Positions 58,005 to 64,000 of a stretch of DNA of 64,000 bases are shown here, in pieces; position 1 is the first letter of the stretch, and each line of letters opens with the position of its first letter. The stretch spans positions 1 to 64,000 of the forward strand of contig DWZD01000047.1 in assembly GCA_019118345.1 (NCBI GenBank), written 5' to 3'. The translations under genes and the position numbers were made by a program. The notes under the pieces were generated by a model that did no database searches, was not told the origin of the DNA, and was given only the letters and a program-made list of their open reading frames with translations. The DNA is from Candidatus Desulfovibrio intestinavium. Its GTDB lineage: Bacteria; Desulfobacterota; Desulfovibrionia; Desulfovibrionales; Desulfovibrionaceae.

Positions 58005-59087
58005 CTAGACGAAGGTTTCAAAGCGCTTGGGGCAGCGCACGCAGGGCCGGGGCGGCACATCATGGGCGAGATCGCCGCGAAAGTCGGCAAAGGCTTGCCG
58101 GTTCCAGACCTCCCACGGATCGTCGGCGGGAACCCGTCCGAAAACCCGGGGCGCTGAGCCGTCTTCCGGGGGGCGGCCGCAGGGAACATTGACGTAAATG
58201 CAGGGGGAAATGGCCCCGTCCGCGTCAATGTAGCAGCTCCTGTCGATGTCCTCGCGGCAGGCATGAATGGGACGGGCCTGCGGCAGGCCGTAGCGGATGG
58301 AACGGCCCTCACGGGCGGCGCGGGCGCTGGTCTCCTCCAGCAGGGCGCGGGCGGCGGCGATCTTTTCGTTTTCGTGCGGGGCAAAGGCGAGATGCCAGTG
58401 CTCGGGGAGAACGGGCAGATCGAGGGTGCTGACCACGCAGGCCGCCACATCCCATTCCCGCATGAGTTCCGGCAGGCGGCGGGCGCTTTCCTCATGGCCC
58501 GCCAGCAGCAGATAGGCCAGATGCAGGCGCGGCGTGGCGCTGCGCCGGCGGCGTCTGGCCGCGTGCAGGCAGGCCACGGCCTCGGCCACGCGCTCGAAGG
58601 GAACGTTCCGCCGGGCCGCATTGGCGACGGCATCGGTGCCGGTCAGGGAAAAGGCCAGCACATCCATGCCGCTGCGCACAAGGCCGTCGGCCAGCGCCTC
58701 ATTCATGCGCAAGCCGCAGGTGGTGCTGGAAACGGCGCAGCCCGCGGCCCGCGCCAGGGCCACATAGTCCAGAAAGCGCGGATGCAGGAGCGGTTCGCCC
58801 CAGCCCTGCAAATGAACGCGCCGGCTGCGGCGCATGAGGGGCCAGAGCGCCGCGAAGGTGGCATCGGCCATGTGACGCGCCCGCCAGGTGCCGGCATGGA
58901 TGGCACGCGGACAGTAGATGCAGGCCCCGGGACAGTGGGAGGTCACCTCCACCTGAATATGCTGCAGAGGCCGCCGGTCGCCCGTGCAGTATTCCCGCAG
59001 GCGTTGCAGCGGCCCGGGGCGGCGGCGGGCAGCTTGGGCCAGAGGGTCGGCGGGGGGGCTGTCCCCGGCAGGGCGGGCTGGGCACAT
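58005..59087 (-). CDS. Radical SAM protein with SPASM-like C-terminal cluster
   Basis: A 360-residue iron-sulfur enzyme. The radical SAM motif HCPGACIYCPR (CxxxCxxC) lies at about residue 53-63 after VEVTSHC, followed by HLQGWGEPLLHPRFLDYVALA and the LRMNEALADGLVRSGMDVLAFSLTG block. The C-terminus has CREDIDRSCYIDADGAISPCIYVNVPCG and CVRCPKRFE, resembling a SPASM auxiliary-cluster region. Such proteins modify peptides or cofactors; no peptide precursor gene is visible nearby. The ORF track begins 21 codons early; ATG 59087 has GGGGGGAATC upstream. It lies just after the YhaN-like gene on the same strand. Confidence 0.85.
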   Translation of the reverse strand: MCPARPAGDSPPADPLAQAARRRPGPLQRLREYCTGDRRPLQHIQVEVTSHCPGACIYCPRAIHAGTWRARHMADATFAALWPLMRRSRRVHLQGWGEPLLHPRFLDYVALARAAGCAVSSTTCGLRMNEALADGLVRSGMDVLAFSLTGTDAVANAARRNVPFERVAEAVACLHAARRRRRSATPRLHLAYLLLAGHEESARRLPELMREWDVAACVVSTLDLPVLPEHWHLAFAPHENEKIAAARALLEETSARAAREGRSIRYGLPQARPIHACREDIDRSCYIDADGAISPCIYVNVPCGRPPEDGSAPRVFGRVPADDPWEVWNRQAFADFRGDLAHDVPPRPCVRCPKRFETFV

Positions 59088-59104
59088 GATTCCCCCCGAT
59101 GCGG

Positions 59105-62100
59105 CTATTGACGGACAATGCTGCCGTTTTCCACCCGGAAGACGGCGCAATGGGGCTGGGCTTCACGCAGCAGGGCCGCCATATGCGGGTGGCAGGTGAA
59201 GTAGAGCAGCTGATGCGGGCGACCGTGGCGGCCCTCGGACAGTTCGATGAAGGTACGGGCCGCGCGGGCCGCGCGTTGCGGATCGAAATTGACCAGCACA
59301 TCGTCCATGATGACCGGCAGGGGGGTTCCCCGTTCGGCATGGTTCTGGATGTAGGCCAGCCGCAGGGCGAGGTAGGCCTGCTCCTGCGTGCCGCGGCTGA
59401 GGGCCTCGGGGCTGAGGGCCTCGCCGTAATGGGGCAGGATCTGCAGGCTGGTGTCGTCCAGCGAGGCGCTGATGCCGCGCCAGCTGCCGCCGGTGATGGA
59501 TGCGAAGATGGTGGACGCCAGCCGGATGACCTGCGGCTGACGCTCGCGTTCAAAGGTATTCTTGGCCCGCATGAGGAGTTCGCGGGCCAGGGCGCAGGCG
59601 CTCCACTGCAGGCCCAGCCGGCGCATGCTTTCCAGCCGCAGGGCTTCCTGCTGCCGCAGCCCGGCCAGAGTATCCGTACCGACCAGACCGTTGACCCGGG
59701 CCGTGAGGCTGCCCACCTCGTCGGCAAGGCGTTCCTCCTGTTCCTGAATTTCCCGCAGCTCGGCCGTCAGCGCCGCGCAGCGACTTTCCTGCGTGGCCTG
59801 ATCCTGTTCCTCGAAGGAAGCCAGAAATTCCGCAAAGGGCTGCGTGCCGGCGGCCACGCGCAGACTTTCCTGCAGACTGTCGCGCAGGCGCTGCGTTTCC
59901 CGGCTTTGGGCAAGAATATCGGCCAGGCGCAGAAATTCGTCGGCATCGGCGGCTTCGGCCATGTGCAGGAGGGTGGCTTCGGCGTGGCGGGCTTCTTCCA
60001 GCGCGGCCGAGGCGGCCCGCAGTTCGGTGTCCTGTTCGGTCAGCAGGCTGTCCAGACGGCGGGCTTCGGCGTTGATTTCGGCGGCCTGTTCGGCAGCTTC
60101 CAGCGCTTCGTCCAGGGCGGCCAGCCAGTGGATGCTGCCATCCTCGTTACGCGGCAGGGTACGGGAGAGTTCGGCCAGCAGGCTTTCCAGCGGCTGGCGC
60201 AGGCCCGCCATTTCCTGTTCGTTCTGGGCCAGCTCGGCGGCCAGCCGCTGACAGGCGACATCCAGGGCCAGGCAGGTGTCCATGCACTGCAGGGCCTTGC
60301 GCACGGTTTCGGGATCCAGATCCTCGCCCAGTCCCAGACCGGCCAGACACTGGCCCCAGTCGCGGCGGGCGCTTTCCAGACGGGTCTGGGCCTGTTCCAG
60401 CGCGGTTGAGGCCTCGTGCTGGCGGCTTTGCAGGCGTTCCAGCTCGTCCTTGTGATGTTGGAGCGTGGCCGCCGCCTTGATGCGCTGTTCGCGGGCGGCA
60501 TCGGCTTCGCGGCAGGATTCCAGCACCTGCCGCGCGGCCTCCAACAGGGCGGGCAGATCGCCCGGTTCGTGCAGGGCTTCCCGCACAGGTTCAAAGCCGC
60601 GCAGCGTCGCTTCATACTGGGCAAGGTCGGCATGCAGGCCCGCCAGATCGGCCTGGGCGTTTTCCACGCCGTCCCAGGCGGCGCGGGCCGATTCGGCACG
60701 GGCAAAGAAGCTCTCGGCACTTTCGGGCGCGGGCACATTGGCCACGCGCAACATGCTCATGAAGTCCTGCCAGCGGCGGCGGATGCGCTGCACCACGGCC
60801 TGCATCTCATGCGCGCGGCTCTGCAGCTCGGCGATGCGCGTGCGGGTCGCGGCGATTTCCCGTTGCAGATCCTCGGCGTCCTTGTGGTTGCGCTCCTGAT
60901 TGACGCACTGTTCCCGCTTGCGTTCAAGCATGACTTCCACGGCCTCGAGGGTTTCGGGATCCATGCTGTCCACGCCCGCTTCCTGACAGAGCTTGCGGGC
61001 CTTGTCGCCCAGTTCGGCCACATGCAGGGCGCAGGTTTCACGCCGGCTTTCCAGTTGCAGGCGCTCCTGCCGGTAGCGTTTGGCCTCCGGCCCGCTGCGC
61101 CGGGGCAGGCCGCCGCACAGGGCCAGCGCACCGCAGACAAGCACCAGATAGCCCGACCACAGGGTGGTGGGCAGATGCAGATTTCCGGTAATGGCGAAAT
61201 ATTCCAGCCCGAACTTCCACTGGCCCACGAGGATGATCAGCCCCAGCAGCACGAACAGGCCGCCGATGACAAGCAGGGCAAGATTCTTGACGGCGGCGGG
61301 TTCCTTGTCGGCGCTGAGGCGATCGCTCAATTCCTTGAGACGTTCCTGTTCGGTGTCCAGCGAGGAGGAAAGGGCGCGCAGGGAGCGCAGGGCGGCGGCG
61401 CGATTGTCGAGGGCCTCGCGCGTGGGGCTGTTGCTGCCGCGCTGTTCCTCGCGCAACTGCTCAAGGCGCGTGCGCAGCAGTTCGGCCTGTTCCTCGGCCT
61501 GCTGCACGGCCCGCACCGCTTCGGCGGTGTTGTTGATGCTCTCCTGCACCTCCCGGGCCAGGTTGAGGGCCTCCTCGCGCTTGGCCAGCAGATTGTCCAG
61601 GGCGGCGCGGGGATCGTCCGCCGCAAGGCGCAGCCGCTCCTGTGCGCGTTCAAAGCCGTGCCGGGCCTGCTGCAGGGCGCGTTCGCGCGCGGGCAGGCGC
61701 TGCCGCCCCTCCTCCAGCAGGACAAGGGTCTGGCGCAGCCTGTCCCGGTCGGCCTCATTCAGCGCGGCCACGGGGTCAGGCAGAAGCTCCAGCGCCGCCG
61801 CCGCCGAGGCGATGTCGCGTCCGCACATCTCCACATCGCGGTTGAGCCGGGCAAGGCCGTCCACGGCTGCCTGATGGGAGGAATCGGCGGCATTGAGTTC
61901 GCGGGCCTGCCGTTCCAGATCCTTGTCGGCAAAGATGCCGCGATCCGTCTGCCGGATGCGCTCGCAATTCCAGTCCGGGCCGAGGCGCTCCAGTTCGCGG
62001 GCCAGATCGGCGTCGGCGCGTTCCTTTTCGGCCCGCAGGCGGGGCAGGGCCAGCTGGGCCTGCCGGTAGCCGCTTTTGCGCTCGGCCAGGGTTTTCAGGC

Positions 62101-63067
62101 GGGGCAGGGCTTCCAGCAGGGCGGGCTGTTCCGTCAGGGCCGCACGGCGCTCGCGCAGGCGATCCATCTTTTCCTGCTGGGCGGCCATCTGGCGTTCGCA
62201 GGTTTCGCGCGCTTCCTGTGCGCGCGCAAGACGGGCCGGGCCGTCCTCGGGAAAGGCGGCGCTGAGGACGGGATAGGATTCCAGCCGCAGACCGCATTTG
62301 CGCCATTCGTCCCACTGCTGCCAGACATTGAGCCGCCGCTCCAGACGGCGACGCTCGTCGTCCAGGCGTTCCCGGCGCTGACGCAGGGCGGCCAGATCTT
62401 CCTTCTTGTCGTTCAGGCTGCCGGCAAGCTGATCATAGCCCGCCGACTCCTCGCGCACGGTGCTGATTTCGCCGCGCAGCTTCTCCAGCTCGCCCAGTTC
62501 CTCATTGAGGCGCGGCTTGCTGGCCCCGGGGCGGAACAGGGCATCCTTGCGCTTGTCCAGCTCCTTGAGGGCCTCCACGGGCGAGCGCAGACCCGCGCCG
62601 AAGCTGGCCCCGTAGAGGGCGTTGCGCACGCCGTCGCCGGACAGGCTCTCGAAGTTCTGCAGCTCGTTGAGGCTGAAGCCGAACACGTTGCGGTAGACAT
62701 CGCGATTGATGCCGAACAGCAGCTGCTGCAGTACCGTGCTTTCCAGCGTTTCGCCCGCCCCATTGCTGAGGGTCAGCACGCCGCCGTCCTGTCCGGGGCG
62801 GCGGGTCAGGTGGATTTCGCCCTGTTCCTCGCTGACAAGATGCAGGCTGCCGCCGGGGCGACCGCCGCGCAACAGCGGCGGGATGCTCCGGGCCTCCGTC
62901 TTGCGGTTGCCGGGATAGCCCACGAGCATGGTGCGGAGAAATTCCAGACAGGTGGATTTGCCGGCCTCGTTTTCGCCCAGAAAGACCGTAAGGCCCGGGG
63001 GCAGGTTGTCCACCTGCACATCCGCAAAGATGCCGAAGCCGTCGATATGAAAGGACTGGATATACAT
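59105..63067 (-). CDS. YhaN-like AAA ATPase (SbcC/SMC-type)
   Basis: A 1320-residue SMC-like ATPase. Walker A LGENEAGKST is at about residue 30, and the partner Walker B ALPVIMDDVLVNFDPQRAARA lies near the C-terminus, with long coiled-coil arms between. Unlike SbcC, the middle (around residues 600-655) contains two hydrophobic segments, NLALLVIGGLFVLLGLIILVG and LWSGYLVLVCGALALCGGL, as in YhaN proteins, suggesting membrane contact. It should work with the upstream metallophosphatase-type nuclease in DNA end processing or repair. Its ATG overlaps that gene stop by one base (TGATG). Confidence 0.85.
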   Translation of the reverse strand: MYIQSFHIDGFGIFADVQVDNLPPGLTVFLGENEAGKSTCLEFLRTMLVGYPGNRKTEARSIPPLLRGGRPGGSLHLVSEEQGEIHLTRRPGQDGGVLTLSNGAGETLESTVLQQLLFGINRDVYRNVFGFSLNELQNFESLSGDGVRNALYGASFGAGLRSPVEALKELDKRKDALFRPGASKPRLNEELGELEKLRGEISTVREESAGYDQLAGSLNDKKEDLAALRQRRERLDDERRRLERRLNVWQQWDEWRKCGLRLESYPVLSAAFPEDGPARLARAQEARETCERQMAAQQEKMDRLRERRAALTEQPALLEALPRLKTLAERKSGYRQAQLALPRLRAEKERADADLARELERLGPDWNCERIRQTDRGIFADKDLERQARELNAADSSHQAAVDGLARLNRDVEMCGRDIASAAAALELLPDPVAALNEADRDRLRQTLVLLEEGRQRLPARERALQQARHGFERAQERLRLAADDPRAALDNLLAKREEALNLAREVQESINNTAEAVRAVQQAEEQAELLRTRLEQLREEQRGSNSPTREALDNRAAALRSLRALSSSLDTEQERLKELSDRLSADKEPAAVKNLALLVIGGLFVLLGLIILVGQWKFGLEYFAITGNLHLPTTLWSGYLVLVCGALALCGGLPRRSGPEAKRYRQERLQLESRRETCALHVAELGDKARKLCQEAGVDSMDPETLEAVEVMLERKREQCVNQERNHKDAEDLQREIAATRTRIAELQSRAHEMQAVVQRIRRRWQDFMSMLRVANVPAPESAESFFARAESARAAWDGVENAQADLAGLHADLAQYEATLRGFEPVREALHEPGDLPALLEAARQVLESCREADAAREQRIKAAATLQHHKDELERLQSRQHEASTALEQAQTRLESARRDWGQCLAGLGLGEDLDPETVRKALQCMDTCLALDVACQRLAAELAQNEQEMAGLRQPLESLLAELSRTLPRNEDGSIHWLAALDEALEAAEQAAEINAEARRLDSLLTEQDTELRAASAALEEARHAEATLLHMAEAADADEFLRLADILAQSRETQRLRDSLQESLRVAAGTQPFAEFLASFEEQDQATQESRCAALTAELREIQEQEERLADEVGSLTARVNGLVGTDTLAGLRQQEALRLESMRRLGLQWSACALARELLMRAKNTFERERQPQVIRLASTIFASITGGSWRGISASLDDTSLQILPHYGEALSPEALSRGTQEQAYLALRLAYIQNHAERGTPLPVIMDDVLVNFDPQRAARAARTFIELSEGRHGRPHQLLYFTCHPHMAALLREAQPHCAVFRVENGSIVRQ

Positions 63068-64000
63068 CAGCGGGCCTCCAGCAAATCAATGCACAGGCGT
63101 TGGGCCGCATCAAGCAGGCGTTGGCGTTCCTCCTCGTCCGGCGGGACAAGGGCCTTGCTCATGCGGCTGTGTTTGAACAGCGGATCCAGGGCGGCCTCGC
63201 CCAGGGCGGCGAACTGCTCGGGATTCTGCCGCATGCTTTCCACAAGGCGCATGGTTTCACCGAGCAGATCCTCGCGGCGGCGGTATTCGGCCTCATCCGT
63301 GAGCGGGCGGGTATCCAGCGGCAGATCCTTGATCCAGATGCGCGGCGAATTGGCGCCGAGATGGAGCAGGCGCTCCTGCAGGTCGGCGCGGACGGAGGGA
63401 TTGCGCAATGGTTCATCCAGCACGGTGCGCCCGCAGAGGCACACGCGGGCCACAAGGGCTTCGCAGCCGGCGTCCAGCTGGCCGGCCTTGTCCTCCAGCA
63501 GGCGGGTGAGGTTTTCTTCCAGCTGATCAAGGCTGTCCACGCCGTCGAGAGGCAGATCGTAGCGTTGCCATTCCACAGGCCCGAGGCGCAGAAATTCGCT
63601 TGTGCATTGCCAGCGCCCGCCGTCGGGGCGGGCCGTGACCAGCAGGCAGCCGCGCGGGCCGGTTTCGTTGATGTGCAGGCCCTGGGCGTTGCCGCTGTAG
63701 GCAATGAAGCTGTCCCCCTCCCACTGGCGGCGTTGATGAATATGGCCCAGCGCCCAGGCGTCAAGCCGGCTGCGGCGCAAATCGTCGAGCGAGCAGGGGG
63801 CATAGCGGTCGGTCGCGTGTTCGCCTTCCACGGTACAGTGCAGGACGCCCAGCTGAAAGACCTCCTGCGCATCGTCGCGCCGGAAGAGCTGGGCCAGATT
63901 GCGGCCTTCGCGGGAACCGGCATGGCTGATGCCGTGGATCACGGCAATGGGCTGCCCGTCCCGTTCCAGCACATGGCTCTCCACATCCGGGCCGAAGACG
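63067..64000 (-). CDS. SbcD/YhaO-like DNA repair exonuclease, N-terminus outside the window
   Basis: The C-terminal 310 residues of a calcineurin-like metallophosphoesterase of the SbcD/YhaO type; the first part of the nuclease domain lies beyond the right edge. Metal-ligand blocks are visible: AVIHGISHAGSREGRNLAQLF and LDAWALGHIHQRRQW. The rest is the all-helical accessory region with a C-terminal RMSKALVPPDEEE. It pairs with the overlapping YhaN-like ATPase, so the two probably form a nuclease-ATPase complex. The ORF track begins with an internal GTG; the reading frame continues upstream as VFGPDVESHV, so the true start is off-window. Confidence 0.85.
   Translation of the reverse strand, partial: VFGPDVESHVLERDGQPIAVIHGISHAGSREGRNLAQLFRRDDAQEVFQLGVLHCTVEGEHATDRYAPCSLDDLRRSRLDAWALGHIHQRRQWEGDSFIAYSGNAQGLHINETGPRGCLLVTARPDGGRWQCTSEFLRLGPVEWQRYDLPLDGVDSLDQLEENLTRLLEDKAGQLDAGCEALVARVCLCGRTVLDEPLRNPSVRADLQERLLHLGANSPRIWIKDLPLDTRPLTDEAEYRRREDLLGETMRLVESMRQNPEQFAALGEAALDPLFKHSRMSKALVPPDEEERQRLLDAAQRLCIDLLEAR

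Noticed and set aside
1-64000. CRISPR array, prophage, insertion sequence, tRNA or rRNA
   Set aside because: No regularly spaced repeats, transposase, integrase, phage structural genes or tRNA-like cloverleaf were recognised while reading the window.

Overview
The window is a GC-rich chromosomal segment from a bacterium that looks like a member of the Desulfovibrionaceae (sulfate-reducing Desulfobacterota). This assignment is an inference from gene content: a periplasmic HynB/HynA [NiFe] hydrogenase with its HynC protease, a Desulfovibrio-type outer membrane porin, a TRAP solute receptor, LL-diaminopimelate aminotransferase and NifA-like sigma-54 regulation. No rRNA, tRNA, CRISPR array, insertion sequence or prophage was seen. 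I give no species.

Layout. 1-7.7 kb: the start of a TRAP receptor gene, an AT-rich gap, a frameshifted endonuclease I gene, a SWIM/SNF2 helicase, an orphan peptide-binding protein and a small hypothetical gene. 7.9-15.3 kb: a bifunctional Rel/SpoT, a porin, a STAS-like protein, an EamA exporter separated from it by a Fur-like box, and an ArsR/permease pair with two matching operators. 15.5-22.5 kb: the hydrogenase operon with an intrinsic terminator between hynA and hynC, an O-acetylhomoserine sulfhydrylase, and a chemoreceptor behind a sigma-28 type promoter. 22.6-33.2 kb: an ammonia-assimilation locus made of type III glutamine synthetase and a split archaeal-type glutamate synthase, with a sigma-54 type promoter and a NifA-like activator directly upstream that follows a zinc alcohol dehydrogenase. 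33.4-37.7 kb: two convergent c-di-GMP-type membrane proteins with degenerate GGDEF domains.

38.2-45.2 kb is the most unusual region. It holds a LicC-LicA fusion (CTP:phosphocholine cytidylyltransferase plus choline kinase), a TagF-like CDP-glycerol glycerophosphotransferase-family protein, an 846-residue fusion of a YidC/Oxa1-like insertase domain to an alkaline-phosphatase-superfamily (EptA/LtaS-like) domain, a LicB-like choline permease and a small unknown protein. LicD, the usual phosphocholine transferase, is absent. I infer a surface phosphocholine or related phospho-alcohol decoration pathway in which one of the two unusual proteins does the transfer.

45.5-48.6 kb: dapF-dapL (lysine and peptidoglycan precursor) and an OsmC protein. 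48.7-51.4 kb: a DUF1653 gene and a tandemly duplicated membrane-protein unit in which one partner has decayed to a short remnant. 51.5-55.1 kb: a YiiX-like lipoprotein hydrolase, a GNAT-TraB/GumN fusion and a GNAT paralogue, the first two behind near-identical promoter repeats. 55.2-57.9 kb: isoaspartyl dipeptidase and a frameshifted NhaC-family antiporter. 58.0-64.0 kb: a radical SAM/SPASM protein and a YhaN/YhaO (SbcC/SbcD-like) pair, the last cut by the window edge.

All assignments were made by reading the translations and motifs; no database search was run.
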